From positions 1 through 17,707 of the forward strand of contig JAGAOA010000285.1 of the NCBI GenBank assembly GCA_017623955.1: a stretch of 17,707 nt of DNA, given 5' to 3'. Under the pieces are notes generated by a model that was not told the origin of the DNA, did not search any database, and saw only the letters and a list, made by a program, of their open reading frames with translations. The position numbers were made by a program, and so were the translations under genes. The stretch comes from Opitutales bacterium (GTDB taxonomy: Bacteria; Verrucomicrobiota; Verrucomicrobiae; Opitutales; CAG-312). Position 1 is the stretch's first letter; each line of letters opens with the position of its first letter. Shown here one piece after another: positions 6,157 to 14,220 of this stretch.

Positions 6157-7190
6157 AGTCGAAATATACATTTATCTACAATCAAGATTTAGAAGATTTG
6201 TTAGATAATATTATCGCAAAGTTGAAAAATGCAGTGGAAAAAAGTGATATAAAAAATGCTGTACAATTTGTTGTTTTGGGTGGTGGTTATGGTAGAGGCG
6301 AAGGTGGTATTTGGGTGTCGCAAAAAGAAGTTCGCCTTTACAATGATTTAGACTTCTTTGTTCTTGCTTACGACAACGTATCAGATAATGATTTGAAAAA
6401 GATAGACTCGTTTTTTGTAACCCTTTCGCAAGAATTAGGCGAGATTGCGAGAGTAGATGTCGATTTTTCTAAAACAGTTATAACAAGCTATGCATTGGCT
6501 CGTATGGACATAATGTCGTGGAGAGAAATGGCACTTTGCAAGAATGTAATTTGGGGAGATGGGGAACGTTTTACTAAAATTTTTCTTTTAGATTCAGATA
6601 AAACAGAGGTTCTTCCTTCTGAGATTATGAAGCTTGCAATGAACAGGTTTTCGGGCTTGTTATATGCAAAACAAAGGCTTTCGCAAAAATTAGAATTATC
6701 AGAGGAAGATGCTGATTTTATTGCACGCAACATAAACAAAGCATTGTTTGCAAGTGGCGATATTTATTTGGCAAATGCTAATAATATGCCATTTAAAATA
6801 ACTGACAGATTGGTAGAGATAGAAAGTGGAAATTATCCTCAAGAAATAAAAAAAGCTTATGCTATTGCAACCGATTTTAAAGCTTTACCAAAAATTCATT
6901 TTTCAAAATCTGATTATGAATGCCAATTGATAAATGCTTTTGAGTTGTTGAAAAAAGCCTATCTTGAAAATATAAAATATTTACAAAAACGTACCTTTAT
7001 CAGACGCATAAAAGATTTTATTATCTGTTTAAAATCATTTAAAAACTTTATGAAATTTGGAAAATTTGCATTATTTGATGATCCTAAATCTACGCTTTCT
7101 CAAATTGCAATAGATTTTTTAATTGGCACAAAAGCGTTAGATATGACATCTATTAGTGTATATAAAAATATTTGGAATAAGCTTTCGTAA
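6153..7190 (+). CDS. Pol-beta-superfamily nucleotidyltransferase-like protein of the polysaccharide operon
   Basis: A 345-residue predicted cytoplasmic protein that starts inside the previous stop (ATGA). It has the hallmarks of the Pol-beta (minimal/aminoglycoside) nucleotidyltransferase superfamily. A glycine-rich loop LGGGYGRGEG (42-51) is followed by the metal-binding NDLDFFVL (D65, D67), and a third acidic strand, RVDVDFSK, contributes D102 or D104. The C-terminal ~200 residues are largely helical, as in the substrate-binding or HEPN-like halves of such enzymes. Known members transfer a nucleoside monophosphate to a hydroxyl of a small molecule, protein or RNA. Inside this operon I infer nucleotidylation of a sugar, lipid intermediate or protein partner, but no substrate can be named. 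The catalytic residues appear intact. A toxin-antitoxin type MNT is less likely given the size and setting. Confidence 0.7.
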   Translation: MKSKYTFIYNQDLEDLLDNIIAKLKNAVEKSDIKNAVQFVVLGGGYGRGEGGIWVSQKEVRLYNDLDFFVLAYDNVSDNDLKKIDSFFVTLSQELGEIARVDVDFSKTVITSYALARMDIMSWREMALCKNVIWGDGERFTKIFLLDSDKTEVLPSEIMKLAMNRFSGLLYAKQRLSQKLELSEEDADFIARNINKALFASGDIYLANANNMPFKITDRLVEIESGNYPQEIKKAYAIATDFKALPKIHFSKSDYECQLINAFELLKKAYLENIKYLQKRTFIRRIKDFIICLKSFKNFMKFGKFALFDDPKSTLSQIAIDFLIGTKALDMTSISVYKNIWNKLS

Positions 7191-7191
7191 T

Positions 7192-8517
7192 ATGTTAAAA
7201 ACAGGGATAGTTTTAGAAGATTGTTGTGGTTGTGGAGCATGCGTACAGATGTGCCCAAAGGGAGCGTTGCAAATGGTTTTTAATGAAGATGGCTTTCCTA
7301 TTCCTTCTTTAGATTCTGCGAAATGTATTGATTGTAAGTTATGTGAAAAAGTTTGTCCAATTAACGAAGAAGCTAAAAAAAATTTACTTTTTAAAAAGGC
7401 AGATTTTGCAGTAGCTGGACGCCATAAAGATACTTTAGTTGCATCTGATAGTTCGTCTGGGGGAGCGTTTTCTGCAATTGCTCAAGCTTTTGCAAAAGCT
7501 GGAAATTGTATCTTTTTTGGAGCAGAAATGCTTGAAGATTTTTCGGTAAAACATCGCAAGGCTGAAACATTGGAAGAAATTTCTTCTTTCAGAAAATCAA
7601 AATATATTCCGAGTGATACTGCTTTTACTTTTAAGGAAGCCAAAGAAGCGTTAAAACAAGGTAAACGAGTTCTATTTTCCGGAACGCCATGTCAAATTGC
7701 ATCGCTAAAATTGTTTGTGGGGGAACATTTGCAAGAGAATTTATTAACTGTCGATTTTTCTTGTCATGGAGTTGGAAACCCTGTTGTTTGGAAAAAGTAT
7801 CTATCGGACATTGAAAAAAAATATGGTAAAAAAATTATAAGATACGATTTTCGTGCAAAATCTAAATCACTTGCGACCTATTCTTCGCAAAGTTCGCGGA
7901 TAGTTTTTGATGACGGAACCGAAATTGTAAAATTCAAAGATAGTTGGTTTAAAGGTTTTGTATCGGCTTTATTCAAGCGAGAGTCTTGTAAAAATTGTCC
8001 ATTTTCACAATCGAAAAGAATATCAGATATAACTATTGCAGATTTTTGGGGAATTGAAAGAATATCTAAAAATTGGGATTCAGGTAAAGGGGTTTCTTTG
8101 ATTTTGTTAAATAGTACAAAAGCCATTGAGATGTTTGATGACATTAAAACTTTTGCAAACCTTGAAAAATTTCCATTTGATGAATGTTTAAAATATAATA
8201 TTCCTCTGCGTGAAAAAGTTTATCCTCATAAAGATTGTGCTAAATTTAAAGAGTTGTTGAAGGTTGTTGATTTTGAAACTGCACTTTTGCAAACATTGGG
8301 CAAACCTACTTTCTTACAAAGAGTAATTGAATTATTTTTGCGATTTTTCCCGATTAGAATACAACATTCTATTACTAAATTAACAAAATCTATAACAGGT
8401 TTTGTTAAAATTATAATATTAAAAATGTTGCCAAAAAAAATATATTCAAAGATAATGTCAAAATGGGCGTCAATAAATGGTAGAAAGTACGTCGAAGAAA
8501 ACGCTGAGGATAAATAA
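7192..8517 (+). CDS. Ferredoxin/coenzyme F420 hydrogenase-dehydrogenase beta-subunit family protein
   Basis: A 441-residue iron-sulfur protein. The N-terminus has two [4Fe-4S] ferredoxin motifs: CxxCxxxCP within CCGCGACVQMCP (11-22), and C45-x2-C48-x2-C51-x3-C55-P. The remainder carries F420-dehydrogenase-beta family signatures: SSSGGAFSA (87-95), SGTPCQIASLK (163-173), SCHGVG (190-195), CKNCPF (266-271) and TIADFWGI (281-288). In capsule and O-antigen clusters such proteins commonly neighbour polysaccharide pyruvyl transferases, as here, where the next gene encodes one. Their reaction in those clusters is not settled; a flavin/Fe-S redox step on a sugar is the usual guess, and F420 itself need not be used. 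The start at 7192 directly follows the previous stop (TAATATG); the in-frame ATG at 7156 lies inside the preceding gene. Confidence 0.85.
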   Translation: MLKTGIVLEDCCGCGACVQMCPKGALQMVFNEDGFPIPSLDSAKCIDCKLCEKVCPINEEAKKNLLFKKADFAVAGRHKDTLVASDSSSGGAFSAIAQAFAKAGNCIFFGAEMLEDFSVKHRKAETLEEISSFRKSKYIPSDTAFTFKEAKEALKQGKRVLFSGTPCQIASLKLFVGEHLQENLLTVDFSCHGVGNPVVWKKYLSDIEKKYGKKIIRYDFRAKSKSLATYSSQSSRIVFDDGTEIVKFKDSWFKGFVSALFKRESCKNCPFSQSKRISDITIADFWGIERISKNWDSGKGVSLILLNSTKAIEMFDDIKTFANLEKFPFDECLKYNIPLREKVYPHKDCAKFKELLKVVDFETALLQTLGKPTFLQRVIELFLRFFPIRIQHSITKLTKSITGFVKIIILKMLPKKIYSKIMSKWASINGRKYVEENAEDK

Positions 8518-11500
8518 TGATAAAGTTTTTTTTAGGATCAGTTCCATTTGGTTGCGATAATATTGGTGACGAGGCAATATTAGAGGCAATTATTCAAATT
8601 TTGCGTCGCAATTTCCCTAAATCGGAAATATGTGTAGCTACTGCCAAGCCAGAAGAAACAGCAAAATTATTTAATTGCAAGGCGGTTGGGTTGTTGGGCT
8701 TTGGAAAACTAGATTCAAATCCTGCTGAAACGATAAAAGCGATAAAGGATAGTGAGGTCTATATTTGGGCAGGGGCAACGGGGTTTTCTGACTATCCCCA
8801 AGCGGGGCTTGTAGGTCTGAAAATAGCTCAAAAAGCTGGCTTAAAGACTATTGTTTGGAATGTTGGGATGGATAGTGAATTTAATCCAGCATTCTTTAAA
8901 TTGCGTGGGAAAAAAGCATTGCTATGTAATACTGTAAGTAATTTAGCTTTAAAAAAAATAGATGCAAAGCTAATTGCAGAACGTGTTATGACTCACAATA
9001 TGGGCAAAACTTTGACAAATGTTTTGCAAAAATGCGATATGCTTGTTTTGCGAGATACTTTATCTTTAAAAAGATTACGCCAATATGCTTCGCTTCCAAA
9101 TGCAATTGTTGGGGTTGATTCTGCAACAATCCTAACTTCGCATAACGATGAAGATTTAAATTGTTTTTCGGATGAAGAAAAGTCCGCGATACTGTCGGAT
9201 TGTGAAAAGATTGGTGTGTGTATATCATCTCAAAGACCTTTGTCGGACTTAGATGGTTTTGCTGAAACGCTAGATTCTTTGTTAGATGGGAATAATCGAA
9301 AAATATTTTTTATTCCAATGAATCCTAAAACCGATTATGCCTTGATGTCGGATATTCGTCAAAAGTTGAAATATAAAGATAGGGCTTATTTGTTGAGAGG
9401 AATTTCTAATTGGAAAAATGTTGTTGCAGTTGCACGTCATTGCGATGCGGTTATCTCTTCTAGATTGCATCTATTGATATTATCAGCAAATGTTGGTACG
9501 CCAATCGTTGGTATATCTAGAGGAAGTAAAATTTCAAGTTTCTTAATGAAATTTGCAGTAAATCCTGCGGGGAGAGTAGAAAATTGCAATTTCGAGAAAT
9601 TAAAAAGATATACTGAATATGCGTTGGCAAACAAAAAACGATTCCTTGAAAAAAGAGATGAAGTTTATGGAATTTTTTCAGATAGAATGTCGTATGCGGA
9701 ACATTATTTAAGAGATGTTGTTGCAGGAGTTGATTCAAATTTAAACATTGTAAAAAAATCTTCTATTGGTATGCACTCAAACGATTTGAACTTAGTTCAG
9801 GATTTAGAGGAAAACAAGGAGTCTTCTATAATACAAAATAGAGATGTTTCAGAAAGCTTTTGGGGGCTTTTTATGTTTGATGTTAGGGCAATGTTGCTCT
9901 TTCTTTTTACCAAGTGGAAATCTATTCTACTTATATTTGTGCTTAGCATGTTCGTAATATCACAGTTGCTTTATTTCTATGCACACTATTCGTCAAAGGC
10001 GTGGGCTTCTACTGTAAAAATTTATCATCAAACAAGGTCAGATAAAATACCAACTTTCTATGTTCCAATGCGAACAGAAACGGTTGCTCATATTTTTACA
10101 TCTAACAATGTATCGGGTAAAGTTTCGGCAGATTTAAAGATGTCTTTGGATGGTTATGAGCCTTCGATGCTTTCAAATGTTGTGGTGAGTGTTGAAAAAG
10201 CGAAGTCTGATATTATTACAATTACTTCTTATGCGTCGTCTCCAAAAATTGCTACTGCAATTGCAAATAAAGTTGCTGATTTCGGTATTGCAGAATACTT
10301 GTCGAGGCAAAATTCAGCAATTAACGAAATGGTAAATGATAGGCTTTCTAAAAAGAAAGAACGTTTGGCTGAAATTGCACAAATCAAAGATAAAATGTGC
10401 GAATTGATGTCGGAAGAATATAAATGTTTCCCTCCGGAAGAAATGCAAATTCGCAAAGAAAAATTATCTTCTATTACTGCAAAGTTGGCTGAAGCAAAGG
10501 TTGCGTTAGCTGATATTGATATAAAAATAGAAGAACTTGAACGCTTACTGAAGAATACACCAAAAGAAGTAGAGTTTGAGACAACTCTCGACCATACAAC
10601 AGAAATTTCTCTTGAAGGTAAACTATCAACCCTCAAGCAACTTCGCAAGCGCTATACGGATAAAAATCCTAAAATCATAATGCTTCTAGAGGAAATAAAA
10701 GATTTGCAGGAGCAAGCAAATTTAAAGAAGGAAAAGGCATTGCCAAGCAAAGTTACTTACAGGAAAAATCTTACTTACAATGAGTTTGAAACTCAACTTA
10801 TGAGTGCAAAGCTTGAAAAGAAATCCTTAGGTAAGATGATTTCCGTTTATGAAGGAGAAATAAAAATTGCTAGAGAAGAGATAGAAGCAATACATCAAAA
10901 TCTCCATAAATATGAATCATTGCATCAACAAGAAAATGTCATTTTAAAGCAGTTAGAACGAATCAATCTGAGCCTTCAAAATCTTGAAGTGATGATGACC
11001 ACATCCATACCTGACTTAACTATTTTTAGCCATGCAGATATGCCATCTTCATCTACAATGAAAAATCGCCAAGTCAAAACCGTTGCAATTTCTATATTTT
11101 TAACGATTTTATATGTTGCGTATATATTGATTGCAAAAGTTCTAAAGTTCAGATTTTTAGCATCGAAAGAGTTTGAAATTTTTGGAATAAAAAACTTTGG
11201 CGAAGTTCCTCTTATGGGATCTGTTGCAAAACATATTCGTGATTCCGCAATTACAAGATCTTTTTCTTTCATCAATAAATTAAATAAGAAAAAGAATGTT
11301 ATTTTATTTGTAAAATATAACGATTCGCAGTGCTGTAATTCAATTATAGATGATATTATTACACTTAATTCATTCAACGATTTAAATACGTTCCGTATAA
11401 ATTGTCGTTATATGGATGAACGTGGAGTCCCTCCGAAACATTTTAAGTCAATAAAAATTAATGATATTGAAAAGTCTAATATGGGGACATTTGAATATTA

Positions 11501-11792
11501 CGACCCGTTGCATATTCATGAAGAAAAATATCATCGCCTTATGGAAGACGTAGAGGAGCTTTTAAAGAAGTATGATACAATTGCAATTACTATTCTTTGT
11601 AAGGATAACTACTTCGTGGTTTCGCAATTATCAAAGCTTGCAAACACTGTAATATTTATGCCTGCATTCGATTCTACTCGAAAAGTAAATGTGATAACGC
11701 CAAAGAATATGTTAAAAAATTTGCTTACCGATGAAAAGAATTTTGGTGCACTACTAATCCAAGTTCCAAGATATTATTACGAACGTCGATAA
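8517..11792 (+). CDS. Fusion: polysaccharide pyruvyl transferase + Wzz/Wzc-like chain-length determinant with kinase-like tail lacking Walker A
   Basis: A single uninterrupted 1091-residue frame begins at an ATG sharing one base with the previous stop, with GAGGA six bases upstream. Residues 1-~400 are a polysaccharide pyruvyl transferase (CsaB/WcaK family). They have the N-terminal GCDNIGDEAILEAI and a C-terminal SRLHLLILSANVGTPIVGIS (315-334). After a linker (~405-450) a Wzz/Wzc unit follows: membrane helix ~464-487, periplasmic region, long coiled-coil stretches (~605-735 and ~760-825), YTDKNPKI (713-720) as in Wzc relatives, and a second helix ~853-874. The cytoplasmic tail (876-1091) is placed like a BY-kinase domain, but NVILFVKYNDSQCCNSI replaces the Walker A loop. 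A YYY cluster (1087-1089) ends the protein. It probably pyruvylates repeat units and sets chain length with the downstream Wza-like lipoprotein. Confidence 0.85.
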   Translation: MIKFFLGSVPFGCDNIGDEAILEAIIQILRRNFPKSEICVATAKPEETAKLFNCKAVGLLGFGKLDSNPAETIKAIKDSEVYIWAGATGFSDYPQAGLVGLKIAQKAGLKTIVWNVGMDSEFNPAFFKLRGKKALLCNTVSNLALKKIDAKLIAERVMTHNMGKTLTNVLQKCDMLVLRDTLSLKRLRQYASLPNAIVGVDSATILTSHNDEDLNCFSDEEKSAILSDCEKIGVCISSQRPLSDLDGFAETLDSLLDGNNRKIFFIPMNPKTDYALMSDIRQKLKYKDRAYLLRGISNWKNVVAVARHCDAVISSRLHLLILSANVGTPIVGISRGSKISSFLMKFAVNPAGRVENCNFEKLKRYTEYALANKKRFLEKRDEVYGIFSDRMSYAEHYLRDVVAGVDSNLNIVKKSSIGMHSNDLNLVQDLEENKESSIIQNRDVSESFWGLFMFDVRAMLLFLFTKWKSILLIFVLSMFVISQLLYFYAHYSSKAWASTVKIYHQTRSDKIPTFYVPMRTETVAHIFTSNNVSGKVSADLKMSLDGYEPSMLSNVVVSVEKAKSDIITITSYASSPKIATAIANKVADFGIAEYLSRQNSAINEMVNDRLSKKKERLAEIAQIKDKMCELMSEEYKCFPPEEMQIRKEKLSSITAKLAEAKVALADIDIKIEELERLLKNTPKEVEFETTLDHTTEISLEGKLSTLKQLRKRYTDKNPKIIMLLEEIKDLQEQANLKKEKALPSKVTYRKNLTYNEFETQLMSAKLEKKSLGKMISVYEGEIKIAREEIEAIHQNLHKYESLHQQENVILKQLERINLSLQNLEVMMTTSIPDLTIFSHADMPSSSTMKNRQVKTVAISIFLTILYVAYILIAKVLKFRFLASKEFEIFGIKNFGEVPLMGSVAKHIRDSAITRSFSFINKLNKKKNVILFVKYNDSQCCNSIIDDIITLNSFNDLNTFRINCRYMDERGVPPKHFKSIKINDIEKSNMGTFEYYDPLHIHEEKYHRLMEDVEELLKKYDTIAITILCKDNYFVVSQLSKLANTVIFMPAFDSTRKVNVITPKNMLKNLLTDEKNFGALLIQVPRYYYERR

Positions 11793-11802
11793 TATAAACA
11801 AT

Positions 11803-12873
11803 ATGAATGATATGAAAAAGTTTGTTTGCTCAATAATAATTGCATCTTTTCTTATATGTGGATGTCAGCACGATATAGACCCAGATGAATTGAGTTTTCC
11901 ACCCGATGTTGAAAAAATAGGGGCTCAGAAAATTGACGACAAGAAAATAGATGTAGAAAAAGAGTTAATCGAGTTGGAAAAAACTCCATATCCTCCATAT
12001 CGTTTGCAAGGTGGCGATAGGTTCAGAATTAGAGTTTATAACGAAGATGAGCTTAATAATAATTCTACTGCTTCTACAATCGTAACTCCCGATGGATACA
12101 TTGTTATGGATGCTGTTGGACCTGTTATGGTAAAAGATTTAACAATCACAGAAGCAACAAAGAAACTTGAAGATGCCTTAAAAAAACTTATCAAGCATCC
12201 ACAAGTTTCGCTCATGCCCGAATCTATCCAAGGCAAAACTGCAACCCTATTGGGTGCTGTTCGTGAACCTGGCGAATATTCTGTAACTGCTAGTACTCGC
12301 ATAGCTGATTTAATAGCAAAGGGCAAAGGTTATGCAATCGGTATTCTCGATGATAACACTATCGACTTAGCTGATATTAGTAATTCATATATCATAAGAA
12401 ATGGCAAAATGTTGCCTGTCGATTTTTTCGAGGCGATAGTTAAAGGTAATCAACTTCATAATATCAGAGTTTTTCCAGGAGATTTAGTTTACATTCCAAA
12501 GCGTGAAGATTCGCGCGTTATGGTTATAGGTGAAGTTAAAAGTCCACGCGTAGTGAACTGGAAAACAGGAACAACATTTATCGATGCTTTGGCTTATTGT
12601 GGTGGTCTTGCCGATGATTACTGGGGAACAGCTTTAGTTATTAGAAAGTCAGAAAAGGGTAAGAATGATCCAATAAAGGTTTATAAGATAAATATCGATG
12701 AAGTTATAGCAGGTAAGGCTCCAAATTTCTCTCTTGCAGCAGGCGATATTCTTTACATCCCAAAAGATGCACTTGGCGAGTACAATGTGTTTGTTAAAAA
12801 ACTTTTGCCAACAGCGCAACTCATGAACTTGCTGATGAATCCTCCAGCATACTGGTTTGGTAATTCACGATAA
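11803..12873 (+). CDS. Wza-like outer-membrane polysaccharide export lipoprotein
   Basis: A 356-residue polysaccharide export protein. The N-terminus has a lipoprotein signal ending in lipobox LICGC, with the lipidated Cys at residue 21. A Poly_export domain follows at ~64-140 (YRLQGGDRFRIRVYNE, VTPDGYI, then TITEATKKLEDAL and HPQVSLMPE). Two SLBB domains come next: ~146-232 (LLGAVREPGEYSV, ending FPGDLVYIPK) and ~238-320 (VMVIGEVKSPRV, ending AAGDILYIPK). Wza-type proteins form the octameric periplasm-to-outer-membrane channel that works with a Wzz/Wzc-like partner, here encoded 10 bases upstream. The C-terminal ~35 residues could be the short membrane-spanning helix region. The ATG at 11803 was taken; ATG 11812, three codons later, would leave the signal peptide intact. 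Confidence 0.9.
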   Translation: MNDMKKFVCSIIIASFLICGCQHDIDPDELSFPPDVEKIGAQKIDDKKIDVEKELIELEKTPYPPYRLQGGDRFRIRVYNEDELNNNSTASTIVTPDGYIVMDAVGPVMVKDLTITEATKKLEDALKKLIKHPQVSLMPESIQGKTATLLGAVREPGEYSVTASTRIADLIAKGKGYAIGILDDNTIDLADISNSYIIRNGKMLPVDFFEAIVKGNQLHNIRVFPGDLVYIPKREDSRVMVIGEVKSPRVVNWKTGTTFIDALAYCGGLADDYWGTALVIRKSEKGKNDPIKVYKINIDEVIAGKAPNFSLAAGDILYIPKDALGEYNVFVKKLLPTAQLMNLLMNPPAYWFGNSR

Positions 12874-12879
12874 ACGCAA

Positions 12880-14220
12880 ATGGGATTGAAACACATAGTG
12901 TTTTTTGCCCTCCTTTTTGGAGGCATTCCGATGGCGATTGCTGTTGTAAAGGACAATAATCGCTTGAAACAAATTGCGTTTTTTTTGATGATTTTGTTTA
13001 TACCATTTGTCTATTCAACTGGTATAAACTTCTTTACTGACGAATATTACAAAGGAACTGTGCGAGGCTACGAAGTTCTTGCAACAGATATGATAGCCTT
13101 TGCACTGTTAGGGGCTATGATTGCATCTGACGGTAGAAGAAATGTTGTGTTTTTTCCGCGAGGTTCGGGCTTTTACATTATATATTTTGTGCTCTCTTGC
13201 ATATCTATTATAAACGCTGATAATAGAGTTTACTCTGGTTATGTAGTTATGCAAATGATTTTGCATTACATATTTTTTATCACCGTATACAACTGCATTG
13301 TAAGATATAAAAATTTCAATATTATTTTGTACGCTTTAGGTGGTTTTATAATTTTTACATTCTTTCATATGCTTGCGCAACGCTTGTTTTTTGGAGTGTA
13401 TCAACCATCTGGGGTTTTTATACATCGCAATTCTACTGCAATGTTTGCAAATATGATTACTCCAATTTTCCTATCTATAATTTTAAATAAAGATTTAACT
13501 AAAAGGGCATATTATTTTTTTACGTCTGCATTTTTGTGTTCATCGTTTGCAGTTATATTATCGCTTTCAAGAGGTGCTATTATCTTTTTACCAGTATCGC
13601 TTGGTATTGTGATTTTTTTGTCTTTACGCAATGGAATGGACGCAAAAAAGAAACGTATATTACTTTTAATGATAACTCTTGCAATATTGGCGACATTGCG
13701 TACTGCTCCAATGGTTGTTGACCGATTTACGAACGCTCCAGAAACGTCTGCGCAAGGGCGTGTAGCCTTTGCAAAAGCTGCTCTTAATATGGCAGAAGAT
13801 AAATTTTTTGGAGTTGGTTTAAATAATTGGGGCTTAAAGATAAATCCACCATATACCTATTGGGAAAATACAGGCATAAAACGTCCTGATGAAGATTTTA
13901 AAAGTGGAATTGTTGAAACCATATATTTACTTGTTGCGGCGGAATGTGGCTGGATTACTTTCGGGGCTCTCTTGCTTTGGTTTATCTATTATTACTGGCA
14001 GAATATAAAAAATATAAAAGCATATAAAAAGGCTGGAGGTTTTTATATGGCAGTTGGTGTATTAGGAGCATTAACTGCAGTTTACGGACAATCTTGCTTC
14101 GAGTGGATTTTAAAGCAACAAACAAATTCGTATGAACTTATGATAATGTTTGCAATAGTTGCAGCAATGACTAACGTTAGAATAAACACATCTGAAAAAT
14201 TAAAAAAGATTTCTCGATGA
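12880..14220 (+). CDS. Wzy / O-antigen ligase-type polysaccharide polymerase
   Basis: A 446-residue polytopic inner-membrane protein with roughly ten hydrophobic segments and one large hydrophilic loop near residues 275-345, the layout of the O-antigen ligase/polymerase (Wzy_C) family. Recognisable points are HRNSTAMFAN (182-191), SLSRG (228-232) before the loop, GRVAFAKAAL in the loop, the GVGLNNW motif (311-317) and ETIYLLVAAECGW (346-358) just after it. The expected role is periplasmic joining of undecaprenyl-pyrophosphate-linked repeat units. It is preceded by the export lipoprotein with a 6-base gap and overlaps the next gene by four bases. Polymerase rather than ligase is inferred from the Wzx, Wzz and Wza partners in the operon; sequence alone does not separate the two. 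Confidence 0.85.
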   Translation: MGLKHIVFFALLFGGIPMAIAVVKDNNRLKQIAFFLMILFIPFVYSTGINFFTDEYYKGTVRGYEVLATDMIAFALLGAMIASDGRRNVVFFPRGSGFYIIYFVLSCISIINADNRVYSGYVVMQMILHYIFFITVYNCIVRYKNFNIILYALGGFIIFTFFHMLAQRLFFGVYQPSGVFIHRNSTAMFANMITPIFLSIILNKDLTKRAYYFFTSAFLCSSFAVILSLSRGAIIFLPVSLGIVIFLSLRNGMDAKKKRILLLMITLAILATLRTAPMVVDRFTNAPETSAQGRVAFAKAALNMAEDKFFGVGLNNWGLKINPPYTYWENTGIKRPDEDFKSGIVETIYLLVAAECGWITFGALLLWFIYYYWQNIKNIKAYKKAGGFYMAVGVLGALTAVYGQSCFEWILKQQTNSYELMIMFAIVAAMTNVRINTSEKLKKISR

